A DNA stretch of 64,000 bases. It comes from Oscarella lobularis (lineage: Eukaryota > Porifera > Homoscleromorpha > Homosclerophorida > Oscarellidae). Positions within the stretch are counted from its first letter, which is position 1, and every line of letters begins with the position of its first letter. Shown here piece after piece: positions 32,433 through 42,397 of this stretch. The notes beneath the pieces were generated by a model. It was given only the letters and a program-made list of their open reading frames with translations. It was not told where the DNA came from and did no database searches. The stretch covers positions 1,674,001 through 1,738,000 of the forward strand of contig NC_089192.1 in NCBI RefSeq assembly GCF_947507565.1, written 5' to 3'. The position numbers were made by a program, and so were the translations under genes.

Positions 32433-32795
32433 TTTCAATCGAACTCACAGATACTGATGACGTCATTCATAAGAAAATACGAAAGGCGGTGACTGATAGC
32501 ATATGATCCTCTTACGAGACCTGGTGTTTCGAATCTTGTGTCCATCTATGGTGGATTGACTGGGATGAGTAATGATGATGTCATTAGGCACTTTGTTGGG
32601 AAAGATACCGAAGCGATGAAATCTGACGTCACTGATTGCGTTATTGAATATTTGAGTCCTTTGAGAAAGAAAATTCGCGAATTGAGATTGGATGAGAAGT
32701 ACGTTGATGAGACTTTGAATCGTGGCTGCAAAGCGGCCCGGAAAATCGCACGAGAAAACTTTGATAATATTAGAAACGTATTAGGATTGACGTAA
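32433..32795 (+). pseudogene. WARS2: WARS2 (mitochondrial TrpRS) C-terminal fragment
   Basis: Block 1 (ELTDTDDVIHKKIRKAVTD, ~32438-32497) matches the class I TrpRS segment just after the KMSKS loop. Block 2 (AYDPLTRPGVSNLVSIYGGL then CVIEYLSPLRKKIRELRLDE, ending NIRNVLGLT and TAA at 32795) is the conserved C-terminal helical end. Between them the frame shifts by one base at ~32498. Either a single-base indel or an unusual splice site explains this. The catalytic Rossmann domain is absent from the window, so the enzyme here cannot charge tRNA-Trp. Confidence 0.7.
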
Positions 32796-33122
32796 AATAT
32801 ATTAGACAGCCCGCATGCTCTTTGTTTGCCAAGCGAAGTTTTTTAGGCCGAAACGATGATAGACGGGGCTATTCTGCCTTCACTAAACGCTTTGTTTTGT
32901 CTTGCACGTCGGAAAATAAATTAATATCACTATCACTATCACTATCACAGTTAATACGGGACGTTTATCCGACTGCGACGAACGCCCGGACAAGGAATTC
33001 CTTATATGGGCATAGTATATAGCGATGACGTCGACGACGAAACAGCAGCTGATTGCTCGCACGACTGTCTGTCCCACTTTGCCACTTCGATGATGTGGAG
33101 CTAAGAGATAAAGTCGTCTCAG

Positions 33123-33849
33123 TCAGCTAACAGCAAGTACGATTATAATTATCACAGAAATTACAGAAAGAAATGGCGCAACGACGCCCACAAAAAAACG
33201 ACGCACACCAAAAAAAACAATAACTTGCGCAACAGCGCAAAAAAAAAAACAACGCACACCAAAACAAAAACGTTTTGCGCAACGGCGCAAAAAAAGCGCA
33301 ACGGCGCTCACTCCTCGCCCTTCTTGGCGCTTTTCGCGCCGCGCGAACGAAGCTGCCTGCGGGGAGGGGCGGCCCTTCCGGCGGCAGCGTGAGCGGCGGG
33401 GGTGGGGGGGGGGTCCTTTTCCATCGGCGGGGTGTCCTTCGACGGCGACTTCCGCCCCGGGGGCGGGTTCGTTCCCATCGGCGACGGGGGGTCCTTTGTC
33501 GAGGTCTCCTTCGTTGTCGGCGGGGGGTCCTTCTGGAGCCTCGGCGGCCGCGGAAGCGTCGTCCTCCGTCTTGAGGAAAGGAATCGCTTCGGGATTCATC
33601 TCTTTCCTAGCGGCCTTTACGCACATCATGACGACCTAATGACGACTTAGCATTTAATTTTCTAAGGTCTTTCTCACTTACCAGTGCCCATGTCGGCAGA
33701 TTTAGCCCGATCCGCACGTTTTCTTTTGCGGCATCTAGTACGATGCCGCTATTTCCTTTTTTTGTTACTTTCGCGCCATCTATTGCAGTGATGTATGTAC
33801 AGAAAGCCTCTAGTTCCGTCTTTGTCAAATCGAACACGTTGATACTCAT
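33123..33849 (-). CDS. Hypothetical two-exon protein, acidic/Pro-rich tail
   Basis: Exon 1 33849-33682 (ATG, MSINVFDLTKTELEAFCTYI ... IGLNLPTWAL), donor CTG|GTAAGTGAG. A 46-nt intron follows to CATTAG|GTC. Exon 2 is 33635-33123 (VVMMCVKAARKEMNPEAIPF, then EDDASAAAEAPEGPPADNEG). Both splice sites are strong and phase 0. The 226-residue product has a small folded-looking start and a disordered Ala/Glu/Pro/Gly-rich middle. The last ~70 residues come from A-rich repeated DNA (33178-33312) and are hydrophobic, so the real end may be earlier or spliced. No family recognised. It is divergent from the plus-strand gene at 34384, so 33850-34383 may be a shared promoter. Confidence 0.5.
33178..33312. 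repeat. Imperfect A-rich repeats (GCGCAACGGCGCAAAAAAA)
   Basis: Runs of A7-A11 alternate with CAACGACGC, GCACACC and GCGCAACGGCGC blocks, several of them short palindromes. It lies at the 3' end of the minus-strand gene above. Confidence 0.7.
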
Positions 33850-34383
33850 TTCGCTGGCGACTGTTTAGATTACAGCTTGATTGGACATATCAGGAGCCAA
33901 TACGTCACCGCCCCGAAGGCGTTGTCAGAGTATGGTGATTGGCCCAACGGCTTCACGTGAGGCACGTGCCGTCAGTTGGTCCCTGTCTAACGAAACCTAG
34001 AGCGCGCTAGCACAACACAGGACCGACTAAAAGCGCGTTGGCTATCTTCTCAGGGATTCGGTCTACGGCGAATACACTATTGCCGCTATAAGGCATGCTA
34101 AAGAGAAGCTCGAATCACTAATGAAACCTTTCGTAAAAGTTCTGAGAGCAGAATAAAACCCTTTTCAAAAAGGGCGTGTTTCTAGCGCACTTTAGTGCAA
34201 AACCCCCCCTGGACCCTCGCGCATAGATTTCACTTGGCTGGCGGACGTGTCTCTCGTCGCTCCCGTCTCATGTACATCTATACATGTCGCAGCACTCGCT
34301 CGAAGTGCTGCGCGATCTCACTTCTCGTTGGAAGAATCCCCTCCTCGTCCGTTCCAAGCCTGCGATCGTTAGAGAACGCGAAG

Positions 34384-35555
34384 ATGGGCACACGAAATCC
34401 CGCTCTACTCGTCGTAGCGGCCGAGCAGACGTTCGACGAATTGACGACGCCGGCGATTGTATATCTGCTCGACGACCCGATTCCCGAGTCGGTGACGCTA
34501 AAACCGACGCTGACCTTGAAGCCGTCGCACCGCGACAATCGTTCGGCGCCTATCACGCACAATCGACGAAAGATATCTCATCGCGTCGAAAACGATCGAC
34601 GCTGGAAGTCCATTCGCGATCTCGACGAGAACGAAAAGTGGAGCGAGCGAACGAGCGTCGTCACAAAAGCCGATCACCTCGTTCATTTAGATTACGGCAA
34701 GGTAATGTTGATCGTTTCTCAAAGGGGGCCCCCAGTTCGCGTCCTTCGAGCTCTGATTTTCTATAGGAGCTGGTTGACGATCTTATCAACAATCTACCCT
34801 GTTTTGGGTAAGCAGTTTATAATAGTTACCTGAAAACGTTCACTTGCGCGCTGTAGGAAGGAGAATTGCGAGGAGGTGATGGATCAAGACGAAATTAGGC
34901 CTGCTTCAGAAGGTACATTTCAGCGTCTCATTTCATATAACTAATCTAGTTATTTGATTTCTTAGTTCTGGGTGGCACTGAGCTGGAGTTTCTGTTTCTC
35001 GAGAAGCTTGACCCCAAACTCGCCGATCGAGTTATCGAACTTGATACAGAATGGCGAAAACGTAAGAATAACGCAATAACGAACAAAAAAAGAGCAAACA
35101 TCGCTCGATTTCGAGCCTACAAAGCACTCTAACCCAACGCAATCATTTCCAGTTCGATTTCAAGCGGACGATTGAAACAAAAAATTTTGCAGTAAAAGTA
35201 TTGGCGGAAAAATGAAGGTTTTAATTAAAAACAGCTCTCATTAAAAGTAATACATTTCAATATTTGAATAGAAAAAAGAACCGGAAGGCGAAGACGTCGA
35301 AATTCCTGAAAAAATCAAATTTCTCGATTCTCTTACAGGAGAAATACTGAAGGTCAATCAATAAGATACATATTTGGTGAGAAAATAAATTTTAATAATT
35401 AGGATTTGAATGTAAAACAAATTAAAAAAGTCGGCGATCTCATCGAAGAAGCCCAGACAAAATGCGAAGAAGATCAAATCGATTGCGAGAAGAAAAGAAA
35501 CGATATCTATTGGACCGACGCGCCTACGATAATGCTGGGTGGGGGCGGGGGCTAA
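34384..35555 (+). CDS. Hypothetical six-exon gene, truncated by a retrotransposon
   Basis: Exons: 34384-34701, 34767-34807, 34857-34912, 34966-35061, 35279-35352, 35403-35501(+). All five introns (65, 49, 53, 217, 50 nt) are GT-AG and all phases join (0, 2, 1, 1, 0), strong evidence for a real gene. The protein starts MGTRNPALLVVAAEQTFDEL. Later segments are charged and helical: VLGGTELEFLFLEKLDPKLA, DRVIELDTEWRKQPEGEDVE, LIEEAQTKCEEDQIDCEKKR. I do not recognise the family; a coiled-coil structural or regulatory protein is a guess. At 35502 the reading enters repeat A1 of the DIRS-like element and stops at 35553-35555 after 17 foreign codons. No continuation is seen after the element (40796 onward). 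Confidence 0.65.
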
Positions 35556-35588
35556 TCAGTCCGTCTACTACAGCGCCAGTGAGAAGGT
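35502..35588 (+). repeat. Split direct repeat A1 (87 bp)
   Basis: Identical by eye to A2 at 40418-40504. Begins GATATCTATTGGACCGACG and ends GCCAGTGAGAAGGT. It marks the left edge of the element in exon 6 of the host gene. Confidence 0.9.
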
Positions 35589-35636
35589 GGCTATCGTGGT
35601 TCTCCCTTCGTCATATTCAGTCACTCTCACTTTGCT

Positions 35637-36924
35637 ATGGACGCCGCGGACGACGTGGAAGATGGTGCCAATGCGCAGGCAGGCGCTCAAGCTCAAGCTC
35701 AACCTCCCCAGGCAGTGACGCTCGTCGCCCTGGAGCAATCGATCGCGCGGGCAGTCGAGGCGAGTTTTACCGCCCGCGAGGCGCGCAACGCAGGAACGGC
35801 TCCGCCAGCACCGCCCAACATCGCACCAGCGCCAGCCGCCCCGCCGACGCCCGTCGTCCCTCCCGCTCTCATCGGACAAGGTCTTCCACCGCCCCCGCCA
35901 GATGGGCCCGCTCAAGGTTAGTCGCAAACTCCGCCCATTTCCGTGGGATCCTCGCGTCGACCAAATCCTCCCACGGTCTAAGCCCCTATGTCGACCGCAA
36001 ATTGTTGGCCTGCGGTCGTCCGCGCCCCCGCGGCGAAACGATGTGATCCGCCGCCCCGCGCTGAACCGTTGTCTTTCTTTCTCGTTGGCAGCATTAGGGG
36101 CTCTACCGCCCGCAGCAGCGATTGCTGGCTTAGCAATTGCCCCCAATGCACCCGCAGCGGGTGTCGCTGCAACGGCACTCCCCCCTTTCTCTCTCGGCGA
36201 CGGGTTTACCATCCCTCACCGCCTTGTGGCCCGCATTCGCGCCGGAGAATTTCTTGACATGGCAGAGCTTCTCCCAGACAACAAGGAACTCCTCCGGCGC
36301 GAGGCGGCGATGTTCGCTGAGCGCGAGCCGCAGGGAGCGCCTCGCGTGCGCCCCGTGCTGCGCCAGATCCCATCGATCCTGAGCTGGGCTCGCTGCTTCT
36401 GCGCTTACGCCGCCGTTCGCTGCTCTGGCGCCCGGTCCGCCGGGCACAACTTCTGGGTGTACCTGCGCCTAATCCTACAAGAAGCAGCGCGCAACGGCGG
36501 CGATGGCTGGCGCCTGTACAACACACGCTTCCGGCAGCTCGCCGCGGCCGACGCCACGGCAAACTGGGGCGTTGTCTTACCAGGGCTCTACGCTCAGACG
36601 TTTGTTGCGCTGGGCCGGCTTTCCATCCCGCGCTGCGTTCACTGCCTCGACGGCGATCATGTCGCCGCCGACTGCGCGCTCGCCCCGCTGGCACCCGTTT
36701 CAAAACCAAAAGCTGCAACAACGGTTCGCAGCCAGCGTGAGCGGGCGCCGGCCGACAAGCCGATCTGCCGTTTGTACAACGCCGGACGCTGCACGTTCAG
36801 GGATTGCTCCTTCCGCCACGTCTGCGCTAATTGCAAAGGTCAGCACCGCAGTCGCGACTGCGCGGAAGACTCCGAGGCAAAGCGCCCTCGTTCGCCGCGT
36901 GCCGAGAAGCCAAACGGAGAGTAG
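35637..36924 (+). pseudogene. gag of the DIRS-like element (two or more frames)
   Basis: ATG 35637 starts an Ala/Pro/Gln-rich N-terminus that ends at 35921. The neighbouring frame carries GLSPYVDRKLLACGRPRPRG (~35960-36030), and 35902-36924 then carries FTIPHRLVARIRAGEFLDMA and ELLPDNKELLRREAAM. Zinc-binding motifs CVHCLDGDHVAADC, then CRLYNAGRCTFRDCSFRHVC and CANCKGQHRSRDC, close the protein. The same zinc motif pair occurs in the relic at 53.2-54.0 kb. At least one frameshift near 36040 separates the parts. Likely a nucleic-acid-binding structural protein. Confidence 0.65.
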
Positions 36925-37232
36925 CGTCATCCCTCCAAACCGGACGTATGTTGCATGGTCGCATGCTTGGGTGTTGTCAGTGCCCCCCTCCTTTTTCTTT
37001 TGCGTCTTTCGGTCGTAGGAAACGTCGTCCCCTCCTCGGTGCCTTTCCGCTGCTGCGCCACTTTTGTTGCGGGGCGCAGGCCCAAAGGCGTGGCAGCCGC
37101 GCTCTCAGAGGAAAAATGATTGTTGTATTAATTAGCGGTCTCACCTGCAACCGCTGGTGCGCTCTGTTTACGTTCCCTCTCCTTCCGGAATTTTTCCCTT
37201 AGCAATTAGCGTTCTCCGCGAGATAGTTACTC

Positions 37233-39028
37233 GTGCTCAACTACCTAGGGCCGCTACTCTCACCAGAAAGCGACAGGCTCTGCAACGTGGTTAATGGACG
37301 CTATCTCTACATGAACGACTTAGCGCGCTTAGATACGTGTGCGCCGCGAGCGCGCCGTTGCCTTCCAGCCCGTTTCCGCCGCGTCGCGACGCCGGTTGAC
37401 CGGGTGCAGTGGCGTGCGCTCCTCTGTACGCACCCAGACTCGCGCTTCGTCGACTACGTGCTACGAGGTTTTGAGCAGGGTTTTCGTATCGGTCTCAGCT
37501 CCTCCCCCCATCGCCGGACGGCTCAAAATTTCCGGTCGGCAGCCACGCACGCGAGTGTTGTGAGAGGGTATTTCAGCGGTGAGCTCGAGGCAGGACGAAT
37601 CGTTGGCCCAGTCGAGCCTAAGTGGATGGAGCACGTGAGCCCATGCGGCGTCATCCCTAAGCCGCACCAACCCGGCCGTTGGCGACTCATCACCGACCTC
37701 TCCGCTCCGCGCGGAAGCAGTGTGAACGACGGCATCGACGCGAGTCTATGCTCGCTTTCGTACGCGCGAATCGACGATGCCGTTGCAATCGCCCTCGATC
37801 TCGGCGCCAGCTGCCTCCTCGCTAAGTTGGATTTACACGCCGCTTACCGTCAGGTACCTGTTCACCCAGAGGACCGTCCGTTTCTTGCCGTGCGCTGGCA
37901 GGATGAGTTATTTCTCGATGCGGCTCTCCCGTTCGGTCTCCGGTCAGCGCCGAAGATCTTTTCGGCGGTAGCGGACGCTGTTTTATGGATCATGGCTCGT
38001 AGCGGTGTGTCGCACGGCCTTCACTATCTCGACGATTTTCTGTTTCTTGGCAATCCGGGATCCGACGAATGCGCGCGCAACTTAGCAATCGCGTTGTCGT
38101 CCTGCAGTTCTCTGGGCCTTCCCGTGGCTCCGCACAAGGTCGAAGGACCGTCGTCGACCCTTGTATTTCTTGGCATCGAGATAGACACTGTGAGCGGCAT
38201 CTTACGATTGCCGGCCGACAAATTGCAGCGCTTACGCCTCTCCCTGCGACGTTTGATCTCAGCGCGCGCCTGTACAAAGCGACAGCTCCTGTCTCTCGTC
38301 GGCCTCTTGCATCACGCGGCGACGGTTGTGCGTCCGGGTCGCTCTTTCACTCGTCGGCTCATCGATTTGTCGACTAGCACTGCTCAGCTCGACTCGAAGC
38401 TGCGTCTGAACCGCGACGCAAGAGCCGATTTAGCCTGGTGGGACGCTTTCGTCGGTGACTGGAATGGCGTCAGTCTGTTGTCGTCACTTGGAACGCAAAC
38501 CCACACGATTCGCGTCCAGTCAGACGCTTCTGGTTTATGGGGTTGCGGAGCGGTGATCGTCTCGTCTAGCCCGCCACGCTGTTTTTCCTATCAGTGGTCG
38601 CACGCTTGGAGGAAAAAATCCATCGCCCCTAAAGAGATGTTTCCCGTTCTAGCGGCAGCGTGCCTTTGGGAGCCGAGTGGCACGGACAAACGATTTTAAT
38701 CGAGTCCGATAACACAACGGTCGTCGCCGCCGTATGCAGCGGGGCTAGTCGCGACGAGTCACTAATGCCTCTCCTCCGCACTCTGCAGTACGTTATGGCC
38801 AAAGGCGGATTCGTCATGCGCGCGCGGCACATCCCGGGCAACCTAAACACCTTTGCGGACGCACTCTCTCGCGGTCACCCCTTGACGGCCTTTATTTCGT
38901 CGTCGCAGGCACCGGTCGACCTCCCTCAGCCTCTCATTTACTTCCTCGACCACCTACTTTTGGCGGCGCCGGATTGGACCTCGGAGGATTGGAGGAGGCA
39001 GTTGGGCGATATACTGCGTCCGCCCTAG
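37233..39028 (+). pseudogene. RT and RNase H of the DIRS-like element
   Basis: 37233-38699 (488 codons, first codon GTG, so the true start is uncertain) has KPHQPGRWRLITDLSAPRGS, AKLDLHAAYRQVPVHPEDRP, ALPFGLRSAPKIFSAV and the catalytic GLHYLDDFLFLGNP, as in DIRS RTs. The RNase H then starts with QSDASGLWGCGAV and SIAPKEMFPVLAAACLW. A frameshift at ~38670 moves the rest (ILIESDNTTVVAAV, ARHIPGNLNTFADALSR) to 38660-39028. One repairable-looking indel is the only clear damage. The enzyme copies the element RNA. Confidence 0.85.
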
Positions 39029-39987
39029 CGCCGGCGACATGGCGGGCGTACGCAGCGGGTCAGAGACGCTTCAGAGTCTTTTTCGATGCAACCAACACGC
39101 CCCTTCTGCCGGCTCAGGAGGCAACCTTTTGTCTCTGGGCGGCCGCTCTCGCCGACGAAGGCCTTCAGTACCAGACCATCCGAGGCTATTTAGCTGCGGT
39201 GCGCAACCTTCATATCACCAGTGGCTTTCCAGACCCATTTGTGCCCAAACTTCTACGGCTGGATCTCGTCTTGCGCGGTATTCAGCGAGAGCGCGCCAAA
39301 ACCTCAACGCCGGACTCTCGGCAGCCTATCACGCCTGCCATCCTTCGTCAAATCAGGGGCGTCTGGTCGCACCGCTCAGCCGACTTCGACACCGCTATGT
39401 TATGGGCCGCCGTCTGCACAGGATTCTTTGGCTGCCTCCGCCCAGGTGAGCTCACGACCAATGGTTCCTTTGACCCGACGCGCCACCTCTCGCCGCAAGA
39501 TCTCCTCGTCGACTCGGCGGCCAAACCCTCGTGGGTTCGCCTGAAGATCAAGTCGTCAAAGACGGATCAGCTTGCTGTTGGCGCGGATGTCTTCCTCGAT
39601 CGTACCGCCGACGACCTCTGCCCAGTCGGTGGACTTCTGGTCTACGTGGCGCGTCGAGGCGTGGCCGAAGGCCCTCTCTTCCGCTTTGCGGACGGCCTCC
39701 CGCTCTCTCGCGCGCTGTTGGTAGAACGCCTCCGCCCTGCTCTCAAAGACGCAGGCCTCCCGGCAGCCTCGTTTGGAGGCCACAGTTTGCGCATTGGCGC
39801 CGCTACGACGGCTGCGGCGCGTGGCGTTGGCGACGAGCGCATCCGGGCGTTGGGCCGCTGGAGAAGCAACTGTTATATGCGGTACATCCGTCTTGCGGCC
39901 GATGCTCGCGCTCCGCTCAGCGCTACACTCTCTTTGTTGTTGGCTAGAGCGCCTGCAACGCGCTGGGTGTTTGGTCTTTTGTGTTAG
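38974..39987 (+). CDS. Tyrosine recombinase of the DIRS-like element
   Basis: 337 codons overlapping the RNase H end by ~55 nt (first codon TTG). The core-binding domain begins APATWRAYAAGQRRFRVFF. Catalytic residues are visible in order: Arg in GCLRPGELTT, Lys in IKSSKTDQLAVG, H-x-x-R in FGGHSLRIGAATTAAARG, Trp in LGRWRSN and nucleophile Tyr in YMRYIRLAADA. All five key positions are present, so this protein could be active. It would integrate the circular cDNA without target duplication. Confidence 0.9.
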   Translation: MDLGGLEEAVGRYTASALAPATWRAYAAGQRRFRVFFDATNTPLLPAQEATFCLWAAALADEGLQYQTIRGYLAAVRNLHITSGFPDPFVPKLLRLDLVLRGIQRERAKTSTPDSRQPITPAILRQIRGVWSHRSADFDTAMLWAAVCTGFFGCLRPGELTTNGSFDPTRHLSPQDLLVDSAAKPSWVRLKIKSSKTDQLAVGADVFLDRTADDLCPVGGLLVYVARRGVAEGPLFRFADGLPLSRALLVERLRPALKDAGLPAASFGGHSLRIGAATTAAARGVGDERIRALGRWRSNCYMRYIRLAADARAPLSATLSLLLARAPATRWVFGLLC

Positions 39988-40184
39988 ATGGTAGCGTCTT
40001 CTCTCTTGCAAACATGTTATCGTTCTTCCTTTTTCTCCGGCTGAGTTCACCGAGCAAGCCGTACGTTTTGTCCAGCGATGTTCTTGCTCCCGCGTGCCTT
40101 CCTCGACCCCTGTTGCCTACGTGCCGGACCGTCCGGTTGGGCGAAACACCGTCCTAAAGCCCGGTGTATCTGGGGATAGTGTGG

Positions 40185-40795
40185 GCTGGTGGGCGTTATA
40201 GCCGACCAATGTCCCGGACTCGGTAGTTTGCCTCGTAGGCTTCCGGGTCCGTGGAACGACACCGGATTTCCGAGACAGCCCCGGATATCCAGCCCAGCCG
40301 CCCCCTTACACCGGCAAGCACCTTCCCTAGCAGGTGTAGTCGTCCGGTCGAGAAGGTTCGACCGTGTCTCGGTCCCCCGACGATATCAATAGGAATTTAA
40401 CGCAGTTAAATGATGTTGATATCTATTGGACCGACGCGCCTACGATAATGCTGGGTGGGGGCGGGGGCTAATCAGTCCGTCTACTACAGCGCCAGTGAGA
40501 AGGTCCCTCCCACCCTCCTCGTCTGCTTAGGCTCTTTAGGCTCTCCGCCTCTGGACAGCCGTCCGGGCGTGATCGTAAGGGGCGGCTGCTGGTGGGCGTT
40601 ATAGCCGACCAATGTCCCGGACTCGGTAGTTTTCCTCGTAGGCTTCCGGGTCCGTGGAACGACACCGGATTTCCGAGACAGCCCCGGATATCCAGCCCAG
40701 CCGCCCCCTTACACCGGCAAGCACCTTCCCTAGCAGGTGCAGTCGTCCGGTCGAGAAGGTTCGACCGTGTCTCGGTCCCCCGACGGATATCAATA
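40185..40795 (+). repeat. B1-A2-B2 right terminal region
   Basis: B1 ~40185-40391 and B2 ~40588-40795 share GCTGGTGGGCGTTATAGCCG through GGTCCCCCGACG(G)ATATCAATA, with very few differences (e.g. TTTGCC versus TTTTCC).  A2 (40418-40504) sits between, separated by short unique linkers. This gives the template redundancy needed to rebuild full ends from a partial RNA. Confidence 0.9.
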
Positions 40796-42390
40796 CAGCT
40801 GGGACGGTGACGTCCGCCCAGCAAGACCCCATGCCACCCCATTTCATTAGCCTAAGGCAATCTGAAGTGACAGCCTGCATGAGCCACCAGTGCTCTCGAT
40901 CGACAATTCCGCGCGTCGTTGCTTCGTAAACGTCGTCCTGCGTTGCCATCCCGACGCGTCTAGACTTCCTTTGCTGTGCGGCCGTCCCTGAAGGTGTCTA
41001 GCCTCGTTCCCTGACCCTCTCTCGCTCGTACCGGATGCATCCTTTCGCCGGGCTAGAAGGTGTCCCCAATGAGATGACGCGTTACTTGATTTCGCCCTGG
41101 CAATCATAGCCTCGTCTCAGCTGGTACCGCCCTAATTTCCTGTCTGTCATAAGACTATTTATAGTAGTTCCTGTCGCTAGAGTACACAAGCCTAGACCCT
41201 TTCTAGCTTGAGAGGAGCATCCTGGAAAGCGAGAAAAGGTCCGAGACGCAATCTGCATGGCAATCATCGGTCGTCGCGGCGCGGCGAACAGATCCCGTAA
41301 GATCCCCTAAGACATTCGAGAGCATGTAAATGCGCAAAAATGATATGTCAGGGAGACATGTAAGAGGAGTAAATATGTCTATAAAATGAAAATGCACACA
41401 GGCCACGTCTTCTACCCAGCAAAAATTTAGGGAAATGAGATCCTAAAAGTGAGATACGGAAATTGCTGCACGTGACAGCTATCAATAGGAGGGGCGGAAC
41501 TTCCCACGAGAAAGAGAGGTCTAAAGAGGTCTCTAATAAAAACCCAGATGCTTTGTCAAGATTCGGCAATTTAATTGCTAATGAGATTAGCGTGCGTTCC
41601 CTCCTTGGATCCGGGGCATTGATGAGTTCGCGGATGCGTTTCGTTCGCGACAGGTGAACCTTTTCGCGGGAAACTAGAAACGATCTCAGCGCAGCGGCCA
41701 CCTGATTATCGGAGCGCAGCGATTGGCTATCGCGACGACGCTCGTCATCGATCAGGAAGGGGGCCCCACTAAAAAATACGTCGATTTCAACCGAATTCGA
41801 CGATTCGCTCAACGACAGCTCACTTCTCGCGCTTTCGATCGACAGCGAAAAAAAATTCCACCACTACTTGCATTTGACGAGACATCCGGGTACCTGCGTC
41901 GCCATGTCGTCAACGTGAAACGCACGGCTTCGCGCGAATTGACGCTAAAACTCGAACGAAAGAGTGCATACTCAGAGACGACTGGTCCTACAGGGAAATC
42001 CGCCCGAAAGACGTAGTTAACATTATTAGCGATTCCTACGCTAGTCCAATCGTTCTTGACCGTTCGTTCCTCGCTCTCGAGCCCGTCTCTCTTTTGTCTG
42101 TTACCTCGGTTGCCATGGCAACGCGATGTTCGCGCCGGTCTAATGTGGCGAGTTGATCCACCATCTTGGGTTCTCTCGTGCATGACGCCTTAAAGCGTCG
42201 CTCAAATCGCGCGAGTTCGGCTGACGAGAAGTTGAAATTTCTCTCAAAGGAAAACTAAAAAATTGTGAAATGGATGGAGTCTCTTTACGCGCTAAATATG
42301 AGCGAAGTCGACGCTCTAGATTCCGCTAAAGAATTCGTTTCTAATTTCGGTAAATTCGCTGACGACTTTTTTGGTGGGCGCGGCTCTCAG
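40796..42390. other. No firm gene; candidate minus frame 41812-41348
   Basis: 40796-41340 has no convincing coding. The minus frame 41812-41348 (154 codons, starts with TTG) reads SESSNSVEIDVFFSGAPFLI then KRIRELINAPDPRRERTLIS and has natural composition, but overlapping plus and minus frames (41723-42016, 41809-42183) exist. No splice chain was found. It could hold missing exons of either neighbouring host gene. Confidence 0.3.
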
Positions 42391-42397
42391 GTTCATA

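Larger units (their letters stand above)
35502..40795 (+). mobile_element. DIRS/Ngaro-like tyrosine-recombinase retrotransposon with split direct repeats
   Basis: Layout is A1 (35502-35588), coding region, B1 (~40185-40391), A2 (40418-40504), B2 (~40588-40795). A1 and A2 are the same 87 bp (GATATCTATTGGACCGACGC ... GCCAGTGAGAAGGT) and B1 and B2 are ~205 bp near-identical blocks (GCTGGTGGGCGTTATAGCCG ... CGATATCAATA). This A1-B1A2B2 order is the hallmark of Ngaro and relatives, which integrate a circular intermediate with a tyrosine recombinase and make no target duplication. Gag, RT, RNase H and recombinase follow each other in plus orientation. One frameshift in RNase H and one or more in gag suggest a recently inactivated copy. 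Confidence 0.9.

Noticed and set aside
34284-34766. 160-codon plus frame rich in Arg/Ser (DGHTKSRSTRRSGRADVRRI...)
   Set aside because: It overlaps exon 1 of the 34384 gene in another frame. Splicing from it into the next exon gives an immediate stop, while the chosen frame joins cleanly through five introns.
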